A stretch of DNA of 64,000 bases from Cyanobacterium stanieri PCC 7202 (GTDB taxonomy: Bacteria > Cyanobacteriota > Cyanobacteriia > Cyanobacteriales > Cyanobacteriaceae). The position numbers and the translations under genes were made by a program. Below, piece after piece: positions 29,313 to 36,801 of this stretch (its first letter is position 1; every line of letters begins with the position of its first letter). Location: assembly GCA_000317655.1 (NCBI GenBank), contig CP003940.1, positions 1,054,001-1,118,000 of the forward strand, read 5' to 3'. Under the pieces are notes generated by a model. That model worked only from the letters and a program-made list of their open reading frames with translations, ran no database searches and had not been told where the DNA came from.

Positions 29313-29735
29313 ATGAACAATAAATTTAATTTAATAGCTTTAATAAGTGGTTTATTATTCGGTTTAGGGCTAGGTATATCCCAGATGGTCGATCGCACTC
29401 GGGTAATAGGCTTTTTGGACGTAACAGGGGCATGGGATCCTACCCTCATATTTGTTTTAGGCGGAGCAGTAGGGGTTACAGCCATTACTTTTCGATTTAT
29501 TTTGCCCATGAGAAAGCCTATTTTTGCTGATAAATTTTATTTACCTACCCGTAATGACATTGACTTATTTTTAATTTTAGGAGCGGCTATTTTTGGTATT
29601 GGTTGGGGAATTTCTGGTTATTGTCCTGGACCTGCAGTGACTTCTTTGGTACAACAAAATGTTAATCCTTTTATATTTGTCATTGCTTTTTTTGTAGGTT
29701 CTTTTAGTTTTAAATATTGGCAAAAAAATAAATAA
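29313..29735 (+). CDS. YeeE/YedE-type sulfur transport protein, second half (DUF6691)
   Basis: A 140-residue membrane protein of the DUF6691/YeeE group with four hydrophobic segments and the second Cys motif GISGYCPGPAVTSL. It pairs with the preceding gene in the way of the PmpA/PmpB pair. N-terminus NNKFNLIALISGLLFGLGLG matches the family. No persulfide dioxygenase or sulfur regulator lies next to the pair. Confidence 0.83.
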   Translation: MNNKFNLIALISGLLFGLGLGISQMVDRTRVIGFLDVTGAWDPTLIFVLGGAVGVTAITFRFILPMRKPIFADKFYLPTRNDIDLFLILGAAIFGIGWGISGYCPGPAVTSLVQQNVNPFIFVIAFFVGSFSFKYWQKNK

Positions 29736-29936
29736 AGGCGTTACTGATTGTAGATATGATTTCTTGTTTAGGTGGGCAATAGGGAATAGGCAATGGAGAT
29801 AATATTTGGAAGTCTCAATTTTCAGTTTCACTCACTGATATTGCATACCGTGATTAAGCAATACCTAAATAAGTTTTGTTAAAGTTTATTATTTACCGGA
29901 AAAATTATAATGTAAAGATAAAAGGAGTCGTCCGTA

Positions 29937-30401
29937 ATGGTAACGCAATTAAAAACAGATCATAAAAGTCTATACGATACCGATTATAATCTCTGGGTGT
30001 TGGAAACCGTTAAGAAACTGGAAAACAGAGATTTAGGTTCCCTCGATTGGGAGAATCTAATTGAGGAGGTATTGGACTTGAGTAAGAGGGATAAAAGGAA
30101 AATTAAAAATTTACTGATTAAACTATTTGAGCATCTTTTAAAACTCAAATATTGGTCTGATCAATCACAATATAATAGAGGGCATTGGTTAGGAGAAATT
30201 CGTAATTTTCGCCAACAAATTAATGATGAATTAGAAGATAGTCCCAGTCTAAAACCTTATATCTCGGATATATTCATAGAATGTTATCACAAAGGCAGGG
30301 CGATCGCCTCTGATAGATCACAATTACCCCTTAATGTCTTCCCCGAAAATCCCATGGCAACCCTAGAGCAAATTTTAGACGAGAATTGGTTGCCTGAATA
30401 A
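29937..30401 (+). CDS. DUF29 family protein (tandem copy 1)
   Basis: A 154-residue DUF29 protein, a helical family greatly expanded in cyanobacteria, of unknown function. Signature parts: LYDTDYNLWVLETVKKLENR, LDWENLIEEVLDLSKRDKRK, LLIKLFEHLLKLKYW, and a C-terminal LEQILDENWLPE. AAAGGAG lies nine bases upstream. The next gene is a close paralogue with near-identical DNA over the first 150 bases, showing recent tandem duplication. Confidence 0.88.
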   Translation: MVTQLKTDHKSLYDTDYNLWVLETVKKLENRDLGSLDWENLIEEVLDLSKRDKRKIKNLLIKLFEHLLKLKYWSDQSQYNRGHWLGEIRNFRQQINDELEDSPSLKPYISDIFIECYHKGRAIASDRSQLPLNVFPENPMATLEQILDENWLPE

Positions 30402-30423
30402 AAATGATTACAAGGTATAAGCA

Positions 30424-30891
30424 ATGGTAGTAGAGTTAAAAATCGACCATAAAAATCTATACGATACCGATTATAATCTCTGGGTATTAGAAACCGTTAA
30501 AAGACTGGAGAACAGAGATTTGGATTCCCTCGATTGGGATAATCTGATTGAGGAGGTATTGGACTTGAGTAAGAGAGATAAAAGGAAACTCAAAAGTTTA
30601 TTAAAAAGATTATTAGAACATCTGCTGAAGCTAGAATATTGGGATGAAGAAAAAGAAAGAAATCAAAATCACTGGAGAGCAGAAATAGTAAATTTTAAAC
30701 AGCTAATTCGAGATCTATTAGAAGATAGTCCTAGTTTAAAAAATTATTTATTAGAAATTTATCCAGAATGTTATCAAGATGCCAAAGAAGTTTTTTCCCA
30801 GAGATCTCAAGTTTTTGTGAATAAGTTACCTGATGAACCCGTAATAAATTTAGAGCAAATCTTAGACGAGAATTGGTTGCCCGATTTATAA
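30424..30891 (+). CDS. DUF29 family protein (tandem copy 2)
   Basis: A 155-residue DUF29 paralogue of the preceding gene, 22 bases downstream. N-terminal third nearly identical (LYDTDYNLWVLETVKRLENR); middle and C-terminal parts have diverged, with the end LEQILDENWLPDL again conserved. Function unknown. Confidence 0.88.
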   Translation: MVVELKIDHKNLYDTDYNLWVLETVKRLENRDLDSLDWDNLIEEVLDLSKRDKRKLKSLLKRLLEHLLKLEYWDEEKERNQNHWRAEIVNFKQLIRDLLEDSPSLKNYLLEIYPECYQDAKEVFSQRSQVFVNKLPDEPVINLEQILDENWLPDL

Positions 30892-31015
30892 TCATTTTTT
30901 CCGATGAGACCGTTTATTTTTATTAATACCGATTCTTCTGAAAACAGGGGCTAAAGATTACCAAATTCCGATAAAATTAAGAGTTGTTAATCAAAACTAC
31001 GGTATAAAAATTTTT

Positions 31016-31216
31016 ATGGAAATCGGACAAAAGGTAAAAATCTGTCGTTTAAGAGAAAAAGTATCCCCTGAAATTGTAGAAAAGGTACAACAAGGACAAG
31101 CTGCAACTATTAAATCTTTTAAAATGACTGATGGTAGCGGTGTAGGTGTATTTGTAGAATTTCCTGATTCTACTACTGGTTGGTTTTTTGAGGATGAGGT
31201 TGTATTAGTTCAATAG
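31016..31216 (+). CDS. DUF2862 small cyanobacterial protein
   Basis: A 66-residue protein I recognise as DUF2862: EIGQKVKICRLREKVSPEIV, then FKMTDGSGVGVFVEF and the ending WFFEDEVVLV. It is predicted to be a small beta-barrel (SH3-like), function unknown. It is followed by a perfect inverted repeat at 31228-31246. Confidence 0.8.
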   Translation: MEIGQKVKICRLREKVSPEIVEKVQQGQAATIKSFKMTDGSGVGVFVEFPDSTTGWFFEDEVVLVQ

Positions 31217-31227
31217 ATCAGTTAAGG

Positions 31228-31246
31228 GGACGTTCATTGAACGTCC
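31228..31246. repeat. Palindrome GGACGTTCATTGAACGTCC
   Basis: Nine-base arms around one central base, 11 bases after the DUF2862 stop. It may terminate transcription or belong to the same type of GGACGT...ACGTCC palindrome found at 35882 and 53940. TCCTACAATGG follows, without a T-run. Confidence 0.5.
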
Positions 31247-31289
31247 TACAATGGTTTTGTTCAATTACTGAATATCTACTACATTAACA

Positions 31290-32384
31290 ATGGCTTTTAT
31301 TTTAACTTTTTTGGGAAAAGGTGGTGTCGGTTCAACTACAATGGCGATCGCCTCTGCTCATTTATATGCACAACAGGGAAAAAAAGTATTATTGGCAGTA
31401 CAGGATTCTAGCCCCTGTTTTGCCATGCTCTTAGGAAAAGATGTGGGTAAAGAAATAACGGAAATTGCTCCTAATTTGAACGCCATTCGCCTCCACAGTA
31501 GTAGATTATTGGAAGATAGTTGGGAACAGGTTAAGGATCTGGAAAAAAAATACCTGCGATCGCCCATACTAAAAAATATTTATGGTTCAGAACTAAGCCT
31601 TTTACCCGGTATGGATGAGGCATTAATCTTAAACTATATCCGAGAACAAGATCCCCAGTATGATGTCATTATTTTTGATAGTAAAAACGCCCTCAGTTGC
31701 CTAAGAATGTTTGGCATTCCCGACACCCTCAGCTGGTATTTTCGCCGTATGCGCAACATTTTGGAAAACTCCGACATTGTCAAAGGACTTTCTCCTTTCA
31801 TTCAACCCGTTAGTAGTGCCATATTAAATGTTTCTTGGAGTGCCGATAACTTCGCCTCCCAACCCAGTAACGAAGCCAATGAACTACTAGAAAACGGCAA
31901 AAAAGCAGTTCATAATCCCTCTCGAGTAGCTTCCTTTTTAGTTACTAATGATCAACCCAGTGCGATCGCCTCCGCCCTTTATTCATGGGGAAGTGCGCAA
32001 CAAATCGGCTTAACCGTGGGGGGCGTATTGCTCAACCAAAGCACCAACACCCCCGAAATTACCGCCAAATTTCATCCCCTCACCATCAACCCCATACCCC
32101 AAGTATCTCCACAAGATTGGGATAGTATCATCGCCCTTCTGCCCGATTTCCAAGAAAATGCCTGTAAAGCTCCTCAACCCTTACAAATAGACAGTAATAA
32201 TAGGGAAGTTAGAGTATTTTTACCCGGATTTGACAAAAAACAAGTTAAACTGAGTCAATCAGGACCAGAAATCACCATCGAAGCAGGAGATCAACGCCGT
32301 AACATTTTCCTACCTCCTCCTCTCAAAGGACAGTCGGTAAAAGGGGCGAAATTTCAAGATAAATATTTGATTATTAACCTATAA
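31290..32384 (+). CDS. ArsA/Get3-like ATPase with C-terminal HSP20-like domain; altered P-loop
   Basis: A 364-residue protein of the ArsA/Get3 deviant-Walker ATPase family. The P-loop is FLGKGGVGSTTMA (residues 7-19): the signature Lys10 is kept but the invariant catalytic Lys at position 15 is Ser (TCA codon). The switch-type segment DVIIFDSKNAL and a helical middle follow. The last 60 or so residues (VRVFLPGFDKKQVKLSQSG ... FLPPPLKG) form an alpha-crystallin-like beta domain seen in cyanobacterial ArsA-type proteins. Possibly a tail-anchored protein targeting or chaperone-like factor; I recall homologues with Arg at the same position. Activity is uncertain. Confidence 0.8.
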   Translation: MAFILTFLGKGGVGSTTMAIASAHLYAQQGKKVLLAVQDSSPCFAMLLGKDVGKEITEIAPNLNAIRLHSSRLLEDSWEQVKDLEKKYLRSPILKNIYGSELSLLPGMDEALILNYIREQDPQYDVIIFDSKNALSCLRMFGIPDTLSWYFRRMRNILENSDIVKGLSPFIQPVSSAILNVSWSADNFASQPSNEANELLENGKKAVHNPSRVASFLVTNDQPSAIASALYSWGSAQQIGLTVGGVLLNQSTNTPEITAKFHPLTINPIPQVSPQDWDSIIALLPDFQENACKAPQPLQIDSNNREVRVFLPGFDKKQVKLSQSGPEITIEAGDQRRNIFLPPPLKGQSVKGAKFQDKYLIINL

Positions 32385-32453
32385 AAATTATTCGTTTATA
32401 TGGATATATATCAATACCTTACCCACTCATCTTAAAAAACTTGTCAAAAACCC

Positions 32454-33116
32454 ATGAGAATACTTTATCTACTAGCGGGATTTGCCCTCTTTTTAAAAAT
32501 GCTATTTACTTCTAGCACCATCGCAGAGATAGAAGAACTTAGCATTATGGAAACCATCATCCAAGATTCTGGAGTAACTAACTCGGTATCAGGGGTAATC
32601 TTTCGTAACCGTTTATACGACACCATCTTTGAAGTAGTCGTATTTACCATCGCCATTGTGGGAGCAGGTTTTTTGCTATCCAATGAAACCCCAACCCAAA
32701 TAGTTTATCAATTCACAGATCAACCCTCTGTAGTTTTAGCCCGTCTAGGGGCTACCATTGCAGCCTTAGTCGCCATAGAATTGGCTATTAGAGGACATCT
32801 GAGTCCGGGGGGTGGTTTTGCCGCAGGGGTGGCAGGAGGAACGGCGATCGCCCTTGTGGCCATTACTTCACCATGGGAAATGCTAGAGGATATTTATCAA
32901 AAATGGCATGTTGCCATCATCGAGAAAGTATCTGTACTTGTTTTTATTCTATTAGCATTGTTTACCTTAATAGGTTGGGAATTACCCTATGGACAATTGG
33001 GTAGTTTAGCTAGTGGCGGAATCATACCCTTTTTAAATATATTAGTTGCCCTCAAAGTCTGTCTTGGTTCTTGGGCAGTAATTCTCTTATTTATTCGTTA
33101 TCGGGGTTTACTGTGA
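32454..33116 (+). CDS. MnhB (MrpB)-domain membrane protein, orphan
   Basis: A 220-residue membrane protein with about six hydrophobic segments. It contains the MnhB/MrpB signature GHLSPGGGFAAGVAGGTAIAL, part of multi-subunit Na+/H+ antiporters (Mrp/Mnh). The N-terminal 70 residues include extra hydrophobic stretches resembling the short C-terminal segment of MrpA that often precedes MrpB. No other Mrp subunit is in the window, so it is an orphan or the Mrp cluster is elsewhere. It overlaps the convergent DUF4126 gene by 26 bases. Confidence 0.78.
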   Translation: MRILYLLAGFALFLKMLFTSSTIAEIEELSIMETIIQDSGVTNSVSGVIFRNRLYDTIFEVVVFTIAIVGAGFLLSNETPTQIVYQFTDQPSVVLARLGATIAALVAIELAIRGHLSPGGGFAAGVAGGTAIALVAITSPWEMLEDIYQKWHVAIIEKVSVLVFILLALFTLIGWELPYGQLGSLASGGIIPFLNILVALKVCLGSWAVILLFIRYRGLL

Positions 33117-33681
33117 GATTTTGTTGGGGAGAGGATTTTTTTTCCTGATACCATTGTCTCCATTCCGAGGAAATACGAAGGGCTAAAAGGATTAATAACA
33201 TAGCAATCAATCCTCCATTTTCTGGGGCTACCAATGCAAATAATGCCAGTATCATGGCAAGTATATCCTCTGAAATTGTTAGAAGTATAGGCATTTTTCC
33301 CCACCGAAAAAATAAGCCCACTAAAACAAATCTTAGCACCAAGGCAATGAGCGCCCCGACAATACCAATAATCCACACAGGAGCGTTTTCCAAGTTTGTC
33401 CAATTAGCCGCCCCGATGGCAAGAAGCGCACCCACAAAAGGACTAAGTATTAATTGAATTAGTTGAATTACCCTCAATCCTATGAGTTTTTTGGTTCCGA
33501 AGATTTCAAAAATGGTAATAGAAACTAAGATGGCAAATAATACTTCGGGATGGATACGATTTAGTAATGGTATATCAGACCAAAGTTTGTCCACATTGGC
33601 TAAACCAATAATCAGAAGAGGTAAACCGAGACGAAAACCGCCAGATGCGGAGGCGGAAATAATGGCTAACACTTGAATCAT
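33091..33681 (-). CDS. DUF4126 membrane protein
   Basis: A 196-residue protein with five to six hydrophobic segments, assigned to DUF4126 from its start VLAIISASASGGFRLGLPLL and the central RVIQLIQLILSPFVGALLAI. Function unknown. It overlaps the MnhB-like gene tail to tail, so antisense effects between the two transcripts are likely. Confidence 0.75.
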   Translation of the reverse strand: MIQVLAIISASASGGFRLGLPLLIIGLANVDKLWSDIPLLNRIHPEVLFAILVSITIFEIFGTKKLIGLRVIQLIQLILSPFVGALLAIGAANWTNLENAPVWIIGIVGALIALVLRFVLVGLFFRWGKMPILLTISEDILAMILALFALVAPENGGLIAMLLILLALRISSEWRQWYQEKKSSPQQNLTVNPDNE

Positions 33682-33768
33682 GTAATCTCACAATAAATGG
33701 ACAAATAGATAGGGTCAAAGATTGACAATTAACAATTAACCGTTAAAAATTAGAGATGAGGTAAACTT

Positions 33769-34854
33769 TTGACCATCAAACAATGGCTAAAAGTTCAAAA
33801 TTATTTTACGGTTAATCTTTTGAATATTAATAACAATAAAGTTAATTTAGTTTTGACCATGGGGGATGCGGCGGGAATTGGCTCAGAGGTAATCCTCAAG
33901 GCTTTAGCTGATCCTTTAATAACAGATCATGCTAACATCACGATTATAGGCGATCGCCCTTGGTTAGACCATACCTATCATACCCTCAACCCCACCTCCA
34001 ACCTAGCACATCCAGATAAATTTAATATCATCGAGCTTCCCCACACCCTCAACCCTTCATGGGGAAATGGTGATGCCCATACAGGAGAAGCTAGTTTTTT
34101 GTACCTAGAAAAAGCCATTGAGCTTACCCTTGAGGGAAAATTTGAAGGCATTGTAACCGCCCCTATCGCCAAATATTTATGGCAAAAAGCAGGATATGAC
34201 TATCCAGGGCAAACAGAGGTTTTGGCAATCAAATCAAATACCGATAAATTTGGCATGATGTTTGTGGGAGAATCCCCCCGCACAGGATGGATTTTAAAAA
34301 CCCTATTAGCTACTACTCATATTCCCCTCAATCAAGTTTCTGCCACCCTCAATCCTCAGTTGATGACCCTTAAACTAGAATTATTACTAGATACCCTCAA
34401 AAAAGATTTTAACCTAGATACTCCCACAATTGCGATCGCAGGGCTAAATCCCCACAGTGGTGAAGACGGAAAACTAGGCACAGAGGAAAAAGAATGGTTA
34501 CAAGAATGGTTTAGTCAAGCCCAAACAAAATATAGCCCAGCAAAACTCATCGGACTACTACCTCCCGACACCATGTGGGTAAAGCCCTTCCAAGCATGGT
34601 ATGATGATAGTAACATCAAAGTAGCAGATGCTTTCCTTGCCCTCTATCACGACCAAGGATTAATCCCTGTCAAAGCCATGGCATTTGATCAAGCCATTAA
34701 TACTACCATTGGCTTACCCTTTATACGTACATCGCCAGATCATGGCACCGCCTTCGATATTGCAGGAAAAGGTATCGCCAATCCCACCAGTATGAAATCA
34801 GCTATCAAATTAGCTATCAAATTTTGTCAAAATCGCCGTCATCAAACAAATTAA
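33769..34854 (+). CDS. pdxA: 4-hydroxythreonine-4-phosphate dehydrogenase
   Basis: Vitamin B6 synthesis enzyme: oxidises 4-phosphohydroxy-threonine to the aminoketone that PdxJ condenses to pyridoxine phosphate. 361 residues. Key parts: [54 protein letters not shown], and metal-binding [13 protein letters not shown] with [14 protein letters not shown]. The start is TTG at 33769 with GAGG seven bases before it. The 3' end overlaps the convergent gene by four bases. Confidence 0.95.
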   Translation: MTIKQWLKVQNYFTVNLLNINNNKVNLVLTMGDAAGIGSEVILKALADPLITDHANITIIGDRPWLDHTYHTLNPTSNLAHPDKFNIIELPHTLNPSWGNGDAHTGEASFLYLEKAIELTLEGKFEGIVTAPIAKYLWQKAGYDYPGQTEVLAIKSNTDKFGMMFVGESPRTGWILKTLLATTHIPLNQVSATLNPQLMTLKLELLLDTLKKDFNLDTPTIAIAGLNPHSGEDGKLGTEEKEWLQEWFSQAQTKYSPAKLIGLLPPDTMWVKPFQAWYDDSNIKVADAFLALYHDQGLIPVKAMAFDQAINTTIGLPFIRTSPDHGTAFDIAGKGIANPTSMKSAIKLAIKFCQNRRHQTN

Positions 34855-35366
34855 TTAATCCAATTAATTTCATATTTATCATCACCATCATCAAATTCAA
34901 TTTCAGTGTCAAACTGAATGAAAGTTTCTTTTTCCTGATGAGTAGTTTTTCTATCTTCTCTTGATTCCACAAAATGACGCAGAAAAAAGTCTAGGGTTTC
35001 CTGTTTCAAATAACCTTTGATCACCGCAACATACCCAAACTTAATTCCTAATTGCATCTGCTCTTGCAATATTTCGGTAATTTGTTCCTCTCGCAACAAG
35101 GCAGCCGCTTTAAAATAATCTCCTAATCGGATTTTTTGAGGTTGATGAATAAGTTGTGGTAAATCTTGAACAAAAAAGTCCACGGTTTCCTGTTTTAACC
35201 ATCCCCTCAGAGCCAAAATTTCGCCAAATTTAGTATCTATATAAGATGTTTGATCAATTAAAGCAACCTCAATTTGATATGGTGAAATTAACCCTGCCTC
35301 TTGCAATTTCTCGCCAATAGGTCTAGCTAACCACTTTTTTGTACTTTTCTCTAGGGTTTGCATCAT
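34851..35366 (-). CDS. Protein with two GspE-N/MshEN-like repeats, unknown function
   Basis: A 171-residue cyanobacterial protein made of two similar halves. Each carries a pattern of the type [20 protein letters not shown] followed by [19 protein letters not shown] (about residues 17-67) and again [20 protein letters not shown] with [19 protein letters not shown] (about 81-130). This pattern resembles the N-terminal domain of type II secretion/type IV pilus ATPases, which in some proteins binds cyclic-di-GMP. The C-terminal tail is acidic. No ATPase domain is attached. The family name is inferred from pattern only. Confidence 0.6.
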   Translation of the reverse strand: MMQTLEKSTKKWLARPIGEKLQEAGLISPYQIEVALIDQTSYIDTKFGEILALRGWLKQETVDFFVQDLPQLIHQPQKIRLGDYFKAAALLREEQITEILQEQMQLGIKFGYVAVIKGYLKQETLDFFLRHFVESREDRKTTHQEKETFIQFDTEIEFDDGDDKYEINWIN

Positions 35367-35523
35367 AGCATTATAACTGAAGTAGAGATTTTAAGGTTTG
35401 TATTCATTGTAACCTCTTAGACATACCCTGAGCATCTGATAAAGTTAAAATATTCTCAAGAAAACTAGATCAATTGGGGTAGAACTGATTATTATTAACA
35501 ATGGGATCATCATATTAACAGGA

Positions 35524-35841
35524 ATGGAAAATCAAGAAATTAAATATCAGGAACTACAAGAAAAAATCGATTTTATTAATAAAGAAATAAAGGAATTGGC
35601 AGAAAGTTGTGAGGGTGATTGTTTACAATTATTACAAGTTTTAAGGCAATTGGAAGCCACCCATCGTAATATAAATGAACAATTTTTATCTCCTGCTTTA
35701 CCCACCAATCGCCATCGTCTTTATCTTTTGGTACGCCACATGGAAGAGGTGGGAGGATGGCCATATATTCCCAGAATGAGATTAAAAAGTTTTTGTGAGA
35801 ATCTTTTACGAGAAGAAGAAGAAAAACAAGCAGAGGAATAA
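35524..35841 (+). CDS. Small coiled-coil cyanobacterial protein
   Basis: A 105-residue protein: an N-terminal helix with heptad-like spacing (about residues 5-35, YQELQEKIDFINKEIKELAE), a middle RQLEATHRNINEQFL, then RHRLYLLVRHMEEVGGWPYI and a charged C-terminus. No named domain recognised, but the Trp-Pro-Tyr segment and composition suggest a conserved cyanobacterial protein. Function unknown. Confidence 0.65.
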   Translation: MENQEIKYQELQEKIDFINKEIKELAESCEGDCLQLLQVLRQLEATHRNINEQFLSPALPTNRHRLYLLVRHMEEVGGWPYIPRMRLKSFCENLLREEEEKQAEE

Positions 35842-35850
35842 AATGAACTC

Positions 35851-35925
35851 TGTTCGGGATAATGATTGTCAGTATGGTAGGGGACGTAGCATGCTACGTC
35901 CGTACAGGTGACAGTTTGCAGGTGT
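35851..35925 (+). repeat. MITE-like palindromic element R3, copy 1
   Basis: Starts GTTCGGGATAATGATTGTCA, then GTATGGTAGG, a perfect 20-base palindrome GGACGTAGCATGCTACGTCC (35882-35901), then GTACAGGTGACAG and TGCAGGTGTTAGG. An inverted copy with the same flanks lies at 53914-53991. Confidence 0.75.
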
Positions 35926-35968
35926 TAGGGTGATGAGCGGTAATATTAAGTTGGGATACATGGTTATA

Positions 35969-36038
35969 TAAAAGTCCCTCCCTCTCCCCTTTCAAGGGGA
36001 GATGTCGAAGACAGAGGGGTAGGGATTTAGGGGGCGAA
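35969..36038 (+). repeat. Dispersed repeat R1, long variant
   Basis: Begins AAAAGTCCCTCCCTCTCCCC and ends GTAGGGATTTAGGGGGCGA, with an internal CCCCTTTCAAGGGG hairpin. The two ends match the other R1 copies; the middle is about 35 bases longer. Confidence 0.7.
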
Positions 36039-36054
36039 AGAGCGATTCTTTACG

Positions 36055-36435
36055 TTACTTATTTTTTTGTTGGGCTAGGGTAATGTTACGAAATTTGAGA
36101 GCTTGTTTTTCCATTTTTTCAGCAAGGTGATTACAGACTAAATGGGATAAGTCAAAAATGAGGGAGTCTTCAATATAGTAGTATGCCGATGTACCCTCTG
36201 GACGACGGTTGATGATTCCCCCTTGTAACATAATTTTGAGGTGTTTTGATACATTTGCCTGACTGGTTTGGGTAATTTCGACCAATTCTTGGACACATTT
36301 TTCCCCTTCCCCAAGTAGGTTTAATATTTGCAAACGCATGGGGTTACTTAATATATTAAAGTATTCTGCAACTTGTTCTAATACTTCCGGGGGAACTGAA
36401 TTTGCGATCGCCATTAAACCAGAATGAGAGTACAT
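36055..36435 (-). CDS. ArsR/SmtB family transcriptional regulator
   Basis: A winged-helix repressor of about 126 residues. The DNA-binding core is FNILSNPMRLQILNLLGEGE, then CVQELVEITQTSQANVSKHL (recognition helix) and the wing GIINRRPEGTSAYYYIED. Two Cys are seen, one in the CVQEL segment (aligned with the SmtB alpha-3 Cys) and one in HLVCNHL near the C-terminus; a metal or redox ligand role is possible but unproven. Start uncertain: ATG 36435 chosen; GTG 36462 and ATG 36414 are alternatives. It is divergent from the histidine kinase gene. Confidence 0.87.
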   Translation of the reverse strand: MYSHSGLMAIANSVPPEVLEQVAEYFNILSNPMRLQILNLLGEGEKCVQELVEITQTSQANVSKHLKIMLQGGIINRRPEGTSAYYYIEDSLIFDLSHLVCNHLAEKMEKQALKFRNITLAQQKNK

Positions 36436-36462
36436 CCTATATTCTATCACTGAGGGAAACAC

Positions 36463-36801
36463 CGTTAACTCTAGCTCACTAAAGTTTTTTTTCTCAGTAA
36501 CTTTTACATTTCAAAATAAAACTTAATTATATTTTGTAAAAATACATAAAAGTTTATATCAATTAGGTACATCAGAGAAAGTATTATAATTGATATATTC
36601 ATTACAAAATAGGGTATATTTTTTGAGAAATAAATATTAGATGAAGAAAAATATCCGTTAAAACAACTGATAGCTAATTTGAGTAAATAACCAAAACAAT
36701 AAATTTATATATAATTTCTTCATTTATCTAATGATCCCTACTTATTGTTGTCTATGGGAATACAAACAAAAAGTACCAAGTAATTTAATTAATTCTTGAA
36801 A
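36463..36801. other. Divergent intergenic region arsR-like / histidine kinase
   Basis: A 339-base, very AT-rich spacer. A TATAAT lies at 36585-36590 with a poor -35 (TTAGGT at 36563, 16-base spacer), a candidate for the kinase promoter. Imperfect AT-rich dyads near 36530-36560 could be operator sites for the ArsR-type protein, but none is convincing. No gene seen. Confidence 0.5.
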
